Origin: Aquitalea sp.
GTDB taxonomy: Bacteria; Pseudomonadota; Gammaproteobacteria; Burkholderiales; Chromobacteriaceae
Direction: 5' to 3'
Assembly (NCBI GenBank): GCA_019232735.1
Contig: JAFANL010000268.1
Span: forward strand, 1-21,235
Length of the DNA stretch: 21,235 nt
This document shows, in pieces, positions 8,138 through 14,509 of this stretch. The number at the start of each line of letters is the position of its first letter. The stretch's first letter is position 1. The position numbers and the translations under genes are program-made. The notes under the pieces were generated by a model. That model did not search any database, was not told the DNA's origin, and saw only the letters and a program-made list of their open reading frames with translations.

Positions 8138-8162
8138 AAAAACGGAGGGCCATGCCCTCCGT
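8131..8162 (-). terminator. Terminator of the metNIQ operon
   Basis: A perfect 9-bp stem ACGGAGGGC (8142-8150) / GCCCTCCGT (8154-8162) with a 3-base loop is flanked on its left by an A-run (8131-8142), which is a T-run in the minus-strand transcript. The T-run reaches into the stop codon of the facing VOC gene. Confidence 0.8.
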
Positions 8163-8199
8163 GCAAGTCTTGTAGCCAGGAGTGTTACAAGAAAACAGC

Positions 8200-8233
8200 A
8201 CATGGGTTGCCCTCAGTGGCAGCCCATGTTTTT
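8200..8233 (+). terminator. Terminator of the VOC gene cluster
   Basis: A 12-bp stem with one G-T wobble (8200-8211 with 8218-8229) and loop CTCAGT is followed by TTTTT (8229-8233) on the plus strand. A small hairpin (CTTGTA 8169-8174 / TACAAG 8186-8191) lies between this and the met terminator. Confidence 0.75.
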
Positions 8234-8239
8234 CCGGTA

Positions 8240-9049
8240 TTACTTCCAGCCCTGCGGCAGCTTGTAGCCCGCATACTTTTGCTTGGCCCAGTCGCTGAAA
8301 GTCTTGGAGTTATAAGCGGCAATCACATCGCGGGCCCACGGCTTGCCCGCATCGGCAGCGCGCACCACGCCCCAGTTGACATAGGCGTAGCTCTTTTCCT
8401 GGAACACGGCTTCGGTCAGCTTGATGCCGGAGCTGGTGGCGTAGTTGCCATTGATCACGGCGAAGTCCACGTCATTGCGCGAACGCGGCAACTGGGCGGC
8501 TTCCAGCTGTACGATCTTCAGCTTCTTCACATTCACGGCGATATCACGCTCGGATGCAGTCAGCGGATTGATGCCCGGCTTGAGCTTGACCCAGCCCAGA
8601 TCGTTCAGCATCACCAGCGCACGGGCAAAGTTGGACGGATCATTAGGCGCGGAAACCGTGCTGCCCTCCTTCACGTCCTTCAGCGACTTCAGCTTGCCCG
8701 GATAAATGCCCAGCGGGGCGGTGGGCACCTGGAACACTTCTTTCAGGCTCAGCTTGTGCTCCTTGACGAAGCTGTCCAGGTAGGGCTTGTGCTGGAAGAC
8801 GTTTACATCCAGCGCACCTTCCTGCAGGGCCAGATTGGGGCGCACATAGTCGGTGAATTCCACCAGTCTCACGGCATAGCCCTGCTTTTCCAGGATGGGC
8901 TTGATCGACTGTTTGACCATATCGCCAAAGTCGCCCACGGTGGTACCAATGACGATTTCCTTCTTGGCCGGATCAGCAGCCAGAACGCTACCGGCCACGG
9001 CCAGACCCAGCACAGAGACGGCCAGTGCCTTGAGGACAAATCTACGCAT
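8240..9049 (-). CDS. metQ: Methionine ABC transporter, substrate-binding protein
   Basis: MetQ delivers methionine to the MetNI transporter in the periplasm. The 269-residue protein is a full-length NlpA/MetQ family member, with the family segments IVIGTTVGDFGDMV, LVEFTDYVRPNLAL, VNVFQHKPYLDSF, VSAPNDPSNFARAL and VINGNYA. The N-terminus is a normal signal peptide (MRRFVLKALAVSVLGLAVAG, then SVLA) with probable cleavage before ADPAKK. There is no lipobox cysteine, so unlike E. coli MetQ it should be a soluble periplasmic protein. AAGGAG (complement of 9054-9059) precedes the start. It is the last gene of the met operon, 76 bases after metI, with a hairpin in the gap. Confidence 0.95.
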   Translation of the reverse strand: MRRFVLKALAVSVLGLAVAGSVLAADPAKKEIVIGTTVGDFGDMVKQSIKPILEKQGYAVRLVEFTDYVRPNLALQEGALDVNVFQHKPYLDSFVKEHKLSLKEVFQVPTAPLGIYPGKLKSLKDVKEGSTVSAPNDPSNFARALVMLNDLGWVKLKPGINPLTASERDIAVNVKKLKIVQLEAAQLPRSRNDVDFAVINGNYATSSGIKLTEAVFQEKSYAYVNWGVVRAADAGKPWARDVIAAYNSKTFSDWAKQKYAGYKLPQGWK

Positions 9050-9086
9050 AAATGCTCCTTGCAGTTCTATTGGATAAGGGGAGTTG

Positions 9087-9108
9087 CCGGGTGGTCATGG
9101 CCACCCGG
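9087..9108 (-). repeat. Intercistronic hairpin between metI and metQ
   Basis: CCGGGTGG / CCACCCGG forms a perfect 8-bp stem with a 6-base loop just after the metI stop codon. It lacks a T-run on either strand. Such hairpins can protect the upstream mRNA or help give the binding protein a different expression level from the permease. Confidence 0.5.
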
Positions 9109-9125
9109 TCTGGAATCGATCATGG

Positions 9126-9812
9126 TTAGCGCTTGTCCAGCCGCGCAGCCAGGCGGTTGCCGGCAAACTGGATGATCTGCACGATCAGCACCAGCAGCAG
9201 CACCATGGCCACCATCACATCGGTCTGGAAACGGTAATAACCATAGCGGATGGCCAGATCGCCAATGCCGCCGCCGCCCACCACACCGGCCACGGCCGAG
9301 TAGCTGAGAAAGCTGATGGTCAGAATGGTAAGACTGGAAATCAAGCCGGAACGCGCCTCGTTCAGCAGCACCTTGACGATGATCTGCAGCGGACTGGCCC
9401 CCATGGCCTCGGCCGCCTCCACCACACCACGCGGAATTTCACGCAGGGTCTGCTCCACCAGGCGGGCAAAATAGGGAATGGCGGCAAAGGACAAGGGCAC
9501 GGCCGCCGCCACCGGACCGATGGTGCTGCCCACGATCAGCCGGGTGAGTGGTACCAGCGACACCATCAGGATGATGAAGGGGAAGGAGCGCACCAGGTTG
9601 ACCGTCCAGCCCAGCAGGCCGTTGATCCAGCGGTTGGCAAACAGCTGTCCCGGCTGCGACAGGTACAGCACGATGCCCAATGGCCCCCCCAGGGAGATGG
9701 CCGCGGCCAGGCCCACCGCCAGCATCAGGGCTGTTTCGCGGCAGGCTTGCCAGATTTCCGGGGCCAGGCTGAGCAGATCGGCCAGCGCTGCAGCAAAAGT
9801 CATGTCGTCCAT
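9126..9812 (-). CDS. metI: Methionine ABC transporter, permease
   Basis: This 228-residue inner-membrane permease has about five hydrophobic segments and the binding-protein-dependent transport pattern ending in the coupling helix: VEAAEAMGASPLQIIVKVLLNEA, close to the EAA motif. Further MetI-like marks are LVRSFPFIILMVSLVPLTRLIVG and VVGGGGIGDLAIRYGYYRF. It pairs as a dimer with MetN. The ATG overlaps the metN stop codon as TAATG, giving translational coupling; a second methionine three codons later is an alternative start. Confidence 0.95.
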   Translation of the reverse strand: MDDMTFAAALADLLSLAPEIWQACRETALMLAVGLAAAISLGGPLGIVLYLSQPGQLFANRWINGLLGWTVNLVRSFPFIILMVSLVPLTRLIVGSTIGPVAAAVPLSFAAIPYFARLVEQTLREIPRGVVEAAEAMGASPLQIIVKVLLNEARSGLISSLTILTISFLSYSAVAGVVGGGGIGDLAIRYGYYRFQTDVMVAMVLLLVLIVQIIQFAGNRLAARLDKR

Positions 9813-10549
9813 TACGCAGCCTCCAACAGGGAACGGGCCAATTCAGACCGGGCATCCACCTCGCCCGCATTCACCTCCACCACTTCCACCACCGTGCCGG
9901 CATCCAGCACCGCCGCACGGTGACAGATGGAGCGCACCACGTGCATTTCGTGCGTGACGATGACCACGGTGACGCCAAAGCGCCGGTTGATGTCCTGCAG
10001 GCAGTCCAGAATGGACTGGGTGGTCTTGGGGTCCAGCGCCGAAGTTGGCTCATCGGCCAGAATCACCTTGGGGCGCGGCGCCAGCGCGCGGGCAATGCCC
10101 ACCCGCTGCTTTTGCCCGCCGGAAAGCTGGGCCGGATAATGCTGGGCGCGGTCGCCCAGACCGACAATCTCCAGGCACTCGGCCACGCGGTTGGCAATAT
10201 CGGCCTTGGACCAGCCGGCAATCTCCAGCGGAAAGGCAATATTGTCGGCCACGGTACGGTTGGCCATCAGGTTGAATTGCTGGAACACCATGCCCAGCTG
10301 CTGACGGGCAGTGCGCAGTGCCTTGGCATTCATGGCAGTCAGGTCCTGACCGGCCACAATGACAGCCCCCTGATCTGGTCTTTCCAGCAGATTGATCAGA
10401 CGCAGCAAGGTGGATTTGCCCGCCCCGGAGAAACCGATCAGGCCAAAGATTTCACCTTCGCCAATGGACAGCGAGGTGTCGCAGACCGCGTCGAAACTGC
10501 CCCCTTCGGGGCGCTGAAAACGCTTGCGGATATTTTGCAGATGAATCAT
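9812..10549 (-). CDS. metN: Methionine ABC transporter, ATPase lacking the C-terminal regulatory domain
   Basis: The 245-residue ATPase drives methionine import. Walker A is GFSGAGKST, the Q-loop VFQQFNL, the signature LSGGQKQR and Walker B VILADEPTSALD, followed by the switch histidine in VIVTHEMHV. E. coli MetN has 343 residues because of a C-terminal ACT-like NIL domain that binds methionine and inhibits transport; here the protein stops about 100 residues earlier, right after the ATPase domain, with a clean stop that overlaps metI. Direct methionine feedback on the protein should therefore be absent. GGAG (complement of 10557-10560) precedes the ATG. Its leader carries a riboswitch candidate that could supply feedback at the RNA level. 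Confidence 0.94.
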   Translation of the reverse strand: MIHLQNIRKRFQRPEGGSFDAVCDTSLSIGEGEIFGLIGFSGAGKSTLLRLINLLERPDQGAVIVAGQDLTAMNAKALRTARQQLGMVFQQFNLMANRTVADNIAFPLEIAGWSKADIANRVAECLEIVGLGDRAQHYPAQLSGGQKQRVGIARALAPRPKVILADEPTSALDPKTTQSILDCLQDINRRFGVTVVIVTHEMHVVRSICHRAAVLDAGTVVEVVEVNAGEVDARSELARSLLEAA

Positions 10550-10567
10550 TCAAACACTCCAGAATGC

Positions 10568-10596
10568 ATAAAGCCCGCCAATGACTGCGGCGGGCT
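10568..10596 (-). terminator. Terminator-like hairpin in the metN leader
   Basis: AGCCCGCC / GGCGGGCT gives a perfect 8-bp GC-rich stem with a 9-base loop, followed on the minus strand by TTTAT. It ends about 20 bases before the metN ATG and does not cover the GGAG. The T-run is short, so it is either a conditional attenuator or a weak terminator. Its 5' arm (GCCCGC) is complementary to GCGGGC in the aptamer upstream. Confidence 0.6.
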
Positions 10597-10634
10597 ATCA
10601 GCATGGAATCTTTGAATACTGACTCAAGATCATA

Positions 10635-10667
10635 TAAGCAGAATCTGAATGGTACGGGGTCTGCTTA
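10635..10667 (-). other. Hairpin directly 3' of the riboswitch aptamer
   Basis: On the minus strand TAAGCAG (complement of 10661-10667) pairs with CTGCTTA (complement of 10635-10641), a 7-bp stem with a 19-base loop. It starts next to the last aptamer bases and may separate the aptamer from the terminator hairpin. No T-run follows. Confidence 0.45.
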
Positions 10668-10718
10668 CCCACGCTTTAGCTGTTTTACGCCCGCAAGCTG
10701 TGTCAAATCGGCGATAAA
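10668..10718 (-). ncRNA. SAM-II-type S-adenosylmethionine riboswitch aptamer upstream of metN
   Basis: Reading the minus strand, the four most conserved blocks of the SAM-II (SAM_alpha) family occur in the right order and spacing: GATTTG (10704-10709), GCTTGC (10693-10698), TAAA (10684-10687) and GCTAAA (10675-10680). P1 pairs CGCC (10710-10713) with GGCG (10688-10691); it is only 4 bp, which is short for the family. Possible pseudoknot pairs are CAC (10700-10702) with GTG (10670-10672) and AGCT (10696-10699) with AGCT (10678-10681). The position fits: it begins just after a predicted transcription start and about 120 bases before metN. SAM binding would report methionine sufficiency and shut off import. 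A SAM-V aptamer, which shares this core, is the main alternative. Confidence 0.72.
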
Positions 10719-10728
10719 TCTGTGTGCT

Positions 10729-10757
10729 ATTGAACATGAATTTTCGCTTTGCGTCAA
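10729..10757 (-). promoter_or_regulatory. Predicted sigma-70 promoter of metNIQ
   Basis: On the minus strand TTGACG (complement of 10752-10757) and TTCAAT (complement of 10729-10734) are separated by exactly 17 bases. Transcription would start near 10722, only a few bases before the aptamer. A second, perfect TTGACA (complement of 10701-10706) lies inside the aptamer but has no acceptable -10. Confidence 0.55.
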
Positions 10758-10904
10758 GCAAAGTGCAGCTCCCCTGCAATCAAAGCATACGAAACGCAGA
10801 AAAACGGCAAATTCACAGCTGAATATTCAGGAATACAGCATGGTTTTATCAATCGACAAATGCTGATGTTTCATAGCGAAGATCTGCCCACCATGGCAGT
10901 GCGG
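10758..10904. other. AT-rich gap between the exonuclease-fold gene and the metN promoter
   Basis: No gene is supported. It contains a perfect 12-bp palindrome CTGAATATTCAG (10819-10830), about 60 bases upstream of the metN -35 element, and a short hairpin CTGCC/GGCAG (10884-10899) just after the upstream gene's stop codon that lacks a T-run. The palindrome resembles but does not fit the MetR pattern TGAA-N5-TTCA, since its gap is two bases. Confidence 0.4.
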
Positions 10905-11651
10905 CTACTCCGGCAACAAGGATGCCGCCAGCGGCAGATGATCGGACAAGCGTGACCATGGCCGGCCATGCAATACCTCGGCACTGACCACGCGCAGGCC
11001 GCGCACATAGATGCGGTCCAGCGGCAGTACCGGCAGGCGAGCCGGAAAACTCTGCGCATAACGGCCACGCTTTTGCAGGAATACTTCCTGCAGCCCCGCT
11101 TCCTGCAGGCAGTCGGTGGCCTCGCCCTGCCAGTCGTTGAAATCACCGGCCAGAATCAGCGGCATGGCCGGATCAATGGCCTCACGGATGTAGTGCACCA
11201 GATTGGCGTACTGCTTGCGCCGATCCCGTGCCAACAGGTTGAGATGGGCACAGAGCGCGGCGACCGGTTGCTTCCAGCCCTTGGGCAGCATGACGCAGTG
11301 CAAGACGCCCCGGCTTTCAAAGCGATTGACCGAAATGTCACGGTTACACCATTCGATGATGGGGTAGCGCGACAGCACGGCATTCCCATGATGGCCATGC
11401 TCGTAGGCCGCATTCAGGCCATAGACCACCCGATGGTCCAGCCGCCGCGCCAGATAATGGTGCTGTGGCTGTAGCGGCCAGCCCTCGTGCCGCAGCGAAC
11501 GCAGCAGATTCTTGCCCTGCACCTCCTGCAAAAACAGCAAGTCCGGGGCCAGGCTCTCCAGAGCATGGGCGATTTCATTGAGCCGCAGATGGCGGTTCAA
11601 TGGCGACATGCCTTTGTGGATGTTGTAGGTGGTGATATTCAGTGGCTTCAT
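10905..11651 (-). CDS. Endonuclease/exonuclease/phosphatase-family protein
   Basis: The 248-residue protein has the complete EEP (DNase I-like) active-site set: TYNIH (N10), LQEV (E43), a histidine in CAHLNLLA, the AGDFND motif, and SDHLPL near the end. The family includes nucleases and phosphodiesterases acting on DNA, phosphoinositides or sphingolipids; with no signal peptide this one is probably cytoplasmic, and its substrate is unknown. The start at 11651 lies just before the first conserved strand (LNITTYNIHKG); an ATG at 11663 is an equally possible start, each having a GGA 6-7 bases upstream. The frame is open to 11915, but that stretch shows no family similarity. Confidence 0.87.
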   Translation of the reverse strand: MKPLNITTYNIHKGMSPLNRHLRLNEIAHALESLAPDLLFLQEVQGKNLLRSLRHEGWPLQPQHHYLARRLDHRVVYGLNAAYEHGHHGNAVLSRYPIIEWCNRDISVNRFESRGVLHCVMLPKGWKQPVAALCAHLNLLARDRRKQYANLVHYIREAIDPAMPLILAGDFNDWQGEATDCLQEAGLQEVFLQKRGRYAQSFPARLPVLPLDRIYVRGLRVVSAEVLHGRPWSRLSDHLPLAASLLPE

Positions 11652-11663
11652 AGCACTATCCAT

Positions 11664-11979
11664 AGCGCATCCGGCTGCCATTGCGCTAGTGCGCTGGACA
11701 AATAAAATGCACGGGCCGGCAAACAGCCCCTTCCTCCAGCCGCTCGCATCCGCTGTGGCACCAAAATGGCACATCCCGGCACCAATCCGGCTGGCACGCA
11801 CCTGAAATGCGCAATGCATACTGAAGGCTGTATACAAGTCATTTAAAATCAAGCCCGCAATGACTATTTTTTGCTTTAATTCAGCGCAATTCAGGCATGC
11901 AATCTGCTTAAGCATGAGTCAACGGTAGTCCCTGCCTTGCGCAGGGGTCCATTCCCATGTTTGCAGCAGGAGATGTCAC
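11664..11979. other. Divergent intergenic region before the second chemoreceptor
   Basis: No gene is supported. About 300 bases separate the two divergent starts and must hold both promoters; the AT-rich core is at about 11830-11890. I could not identify a confident -35/-10 pair. A 6-bp hairpin CCCTGC (11930-11935) / GCAGGG (11941-11946) lies in the chemoreceptor leader, and AGGAG near 11969 serves as its ribosome-binding site. Confidence 0.4.
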
Positions 11980-14148
11980 ATGAATCTGACCAGCCACCGC
12001 ATGAGTCTGAGTCCGGAAGAGAAACGCTGGCTGCCCTGGCTGGGCAGCAACGGCAAGCTGGCCATGGGACTGGCCTGCTTCAAAAACCGCGACCGTTACC
12101 CGGCTCTGGAAAGCATCTTCGACAATTTTGGCCGCTTGCGCGTGCAGATCCTGCAGCAATGGGCAGAACAACAATGGCAACAACTGGAAGGCGTGGCGCT
12201 GCGCCTGTCCGCCACCGACGTCTCACAGCTGAACACGGAACTGTCGACGCGGCTGGCAGAGCTGGCAGACTTCACCGAATTGTTCATCCTGCAGTCTGAC
12301 AACCAGCTGCTGGCCTCCAGCGCCGGGCGCAAGATGGCAGCACAAGGCCCCAATGCGGCGGCACTGGCACGTGGCCTGCAGCAAAAATTCCTGCTCGGCC
12401 CTTACCGTGATCAGCAAACACTGCAACTGGGACCGCGCAGCTCCTCCTTCCACGATGCCGTTACCCTGTTGTTCATGTTGCCGCTGCAACTGAGCGACCA
12501 CAGCAAGGCCTGCCTGTGCGCCCGGCTGCCCAATGATGTGGTGGGCGATCTGATCCAGCGTGAGGCCGGCCACATTTTTCATGAATCCGGTGACAACTAC
12601 CTGTTCATGGTGCAGTCGCGTTTCGATCCTGCCATCGCCCCCGGCACCGCCCTGTCGCGTTCGCGCTTTGAAGACCGCACCTTCAGTGGCGGCGACAATC
12701 TGAAAGACGGTGTCAAGACGGCTTATGGCGTGGTGCGGGTGCAGCAACATACCGAGCTGGAACTGGTCTTCAACGACCCGGCCACCGGTCAGCTGCATCC
12801 CGGTGTGCGTGAAACCATACGCAATGGGGAAAACCTGTTTGTCACCTATCCGGGCTACTCCGACTATCGCCACATTCCGGTCATCGGCAAGGGCATCCGC
12901 TTTCAGCTGCCGGGTTCGCCCGATGTCTGGGGCATCATGTGTGAAGCCGATCTGGCCGAGGTTTACCGTTATCGCTCGGTCAGCCAGCAACTGATGACCG
13001 GCTTCCTGGGTGTACAGGCCACCCTGCTGGGCTTGGGCTATGCCGCCCAGCTGCTGCTGGCCCCCTCTCCCAGCGTGCAGTTGCTGATCGGGCTACTGCT
13101 CCTGCTTGGTGGAGCCCTGGCGTTCCGCCAGTGTTATACCCGGCCACTGGCCCTGCGGCTGCGCGGCATCAGCGGCATGATCCGCAATATTGCCGAAGGC
13201 GAGGGCAACCTGACCCTGCGCGTGGACCGCAACCAGCTGAAGCCGGATGAAACCGGGGTGATGGCACAATGGGTCAACAGCCTGATCGACCAGTTCGACC
13301 GCACGCTCGGCCAGTTGATCCTGCTGAGCCAGACCCTACAGCAGCGTAATGGCGATATGGCGGAACACAATACCGCCACAGTCACCGCGGCCAGCCAGGT
13401 CATCAGCACCGTGGAGCGTACCCGGGCCGGGCTGAGCCAGCAGCAGCAAACGCTGGATCAGGCCACCCGCAACGCCAGCGGCATGGAGCTGGCCATGCAG
13501 CAGCAAAAGCAGCTGGCCCGCCAGCAGCTGGATACCGTCAACCAAAGCACGCTGGGCATACGCGAAACCGTGGGACGCTCTGCCCAGACCATTGCCCAAC
13601 TGGGTGACAGTACCCGTGAAATCGAACAGGTGGTCAGCCTGATCCAGGAAATTGCCAAGCAGACCAATCTGCTGGCGCTGAATGCCGCCATCGAAGCCGC
13701 CCGCGCCGGTGAAAGCGGACGCGGCTTTGCCGTGGTGGCCGATGAAGTACGCAAGCTGGCCGAGCGCACCAGCCAGTCGACACTGGAAATTGACGGCATG
13801 ATACAGCGGGTACAGCACCAGGCCGGCGAAGCGGTGGAGACCATGCAGAACGGCATGGCTCATCTGGAACAGGGATTACAGCTGGCCGAAGCCTCTGCCG
13901 GGGAAAATGTCGAGGTCCAACGCATTGTCAGCAGCCTGCTGGACACCATTGGCCAACTGACCGACGCCGGTCAGGAGCATGCCAGCACCACGACGGAAAT
14001 CGGGACCGTGGCGGGCTCCATGCATCAGGCCCAGCAAAGCCTGTCAGATTGTGTGCAGCAGACACGCCACACCATCGGCATGCTTGGTGTGCTGGCTGGC
14101 CGTTTCCGGGTCAGTGGCATGGGAGGCAGACAGCCGGGCCAGGCCTGA
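11980..14148 (+). CDS. Methyl-accepting chemotaxis protein with large N-terminal sensor and membrane hairpin
   Basis: The 722-residue receptor has a standard output half: HAMP at about 384-440 and a signalling coiled coil whose conserved tip (KQTNLLALNAAIEAARAGE, GFAVVADEVRKLAERT) is at about 557-598. The input half is unusual. There is no N-terminal signal or membrane helix; the first 335 residues are soluble and then two hydrophobic segments lie close together (about 338-360 and 366-382) with a very short connection. This predicts a cytoplasmic sensor tethered by a membrane hairpin rather than a periplasmic ligand domain. I do not recognise the sensor with confidence; its alternating beta and helix pattern (DNYLFMVQSRFD, WGIMCEADLAEVYRY) suggests Cache/PAS-like modules. 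No CheR-tethering pentapeptide is present. Its stop codon lies one base from the rcnR stop codon. Confidence 0.92.
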   Translation: MNLTSHRMSLSPEEKRWLPWLGSNGKLAMGLACFKNRDRYPALESIFDNFGRLRVQILQQWAEQQWQQLEGVALRLSATDVSQLNTELSTRLAELADFTELFILQSDNQLLASSAGRKMAAQGPNAAALARGLQQKFLLGPYRDQQTLQLGPRSSSFHDAVTLLFMLPLQLSDHSKACLCARLPNDVVGDLIQREAGHIFHESGDNYLFMVQSRFDPAIAPGTALSRSRFEDRTFSGGDNLKDGVKTAYGVVRVQQHTELELVFNDPATGQLHPGVRETIRNGENLFVTYPGYSDYRHIPVIGKGIRFQLPGSPDVWGIMCEADLAEVYRYRSVSQQLMTGFLGVQATLLGLGYAAQLLLAPSPSVQLLIGLLLLLGGALAFRQCYTRPLALRLRGISGMIRNIAEGEGNLTLRVDRNQLKPDETGVMAQWVNSLIDQFDRTLGQLILLSQTLQQRNGDMAEHNTATVTAASQVISTVERTRAGLSQQQQTLDQATRNASGMELAMQQQKQLARQQLDTVNQSTLGIRETVGRSAQTIAQLGDSTREIEQVVSLIQEIAKQTNLLALNAAIEAARAGESGRGFAVVADEVRKLAERTSQSTLEIDGMIQRVQHQAGEAVETMQNGMAHLEQGLQLAEASAGENVEVQRIVSSLLDTIGQLTDAGQEHASTTTEIGTVAGSMHQAQQSLSDCVQQTRHTIGMLGVLAGRFRVSGMGGRQPGQA

Positions 14149-14149
14149 C

Positions 14150-14437
14150 TTACTTCAGGTAAGAACGCACAATCCGCATCACCTGATCTACTTCTTGCTG
14201 CCGGTCGGGATCGCTTTCCCGTCCGGCAACATCATCGAGCAGCAGATGCTCGCGCAAATGGCCTTCCAGCACTTCCGCCATCAGCCCATTCACCGCACCG
14301 CGGATGGCAGCAATCTGCTGCAGCACAGCCATGCATTCCTGTCCTTCTTCCAGCGCCCGTTCAATGGCCGCTGCCTGGCCCTTGATACGCCGGACCCTCG
14401 CCAATAAAGGCTTCTGTCCCTTGATGGTATGTCCCAT
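14150..14437 (-). CDS. rcnR: Nickel/cobalt-responsive repressor, CsoR/RcnR family
   Basis: The 95-residue all-helical protein belongs to the CsoR/RcnR/FrmR family. It keeps all the side-chain ligands known for the E. coli RcnR Ni(II)/Co(II) site: H3, C35, H60 and H64. FrmR also has C35 and H60 but not H3 with H64, so RcnR is the better call. The core ECMAVLQQIAAIRGAVNGLM is nearly identical to the family. The expected role is to bind the operator between rcnR and rcnA and release it on metal binding. AAGGA precedes the ATG, and a consensus TATAAT lies 19 bases upstream (14456-14461 complement). Confidence 0.93.
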   Translation of the reverse strand: MGHTIKGQKPLLARVRRIKGQAAAIERALEEGQECMAVLQQIAAIRGAVNGLMAEVLEGHLREHLLLDDVAGRESDPDRQQEVDQVMRIVRSYLK

Positions 14438-14449
14438 CTGTTTTTTTCC

Positions 14450-14484
14450 TTCTCAATTATACTGGGGGGTAGTATATTCCGAAG
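14450..14484. promoter_or_regulatory. Overlapping divergent promoters of rcnR and rcnA
   Basis: For rcnR (minus strand) a perfect TATAAT (complement of 14456-14461) follows a weak TTCGGA at 16-base spacing. For rcnA (plus strand) TATATT at 14473-14478 follows TTCTCA at 14450-14455 with 17-base spacing. The RcnR operator lies between the two -10 boxes and touches both. Confidence 0.6.
14460..14474. promoter_or_regulatory. RcnR operator TACT-G6-N-AGTA
   Basis: The sequence TACTGGGGGGTAGTA matches exactly the RcnR recognition element described for E. coli, an inverted TACT/AGTA flanking a G-tract. It overlaps both divergent promoters, so a bound repressor would block both genes. Only one copy is present here. 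Confidence 0.9.
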
Positions 14485-14509
14485 CAATCCACTCATAAAA
14501 GTAGTGATC

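Noticed and set aside
8207..9175. Plus-strand ORF (322 codons) opposite metQ
   Set aside because: It runs antisense to a full-length MetQ and crosses terminator hairpins; no domain or ribosome-binding site supports it.
10668..10718. SAM-I or SAH riboswitch as the metN leader element
   Set aside because: The SAM-I kink-turn and core blocks and the SAH consensus are not present; the block order fits SAM-II (or SAM-V) instead.
11664..11915. N-terminal extension of the EEP-family protein
   Set aside because: The added residues show no family similarity; the conserved fold begins at the methionine at 11651.
11652..11979. Cyclic-di-GMP (GEMM) riboswitch before the chemoreceptor genes
   Set aside because: Such riboswitches often precede motility genes, but the conserved core blocks are absent here and in 1681-2072.
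14429..14509. Upstream start for rcnA
   Set aside because: It would run through the rcnR start, the RcnR operator and the rcnA -10 box; RcnA homologues begin near MPPLSELIQQG.
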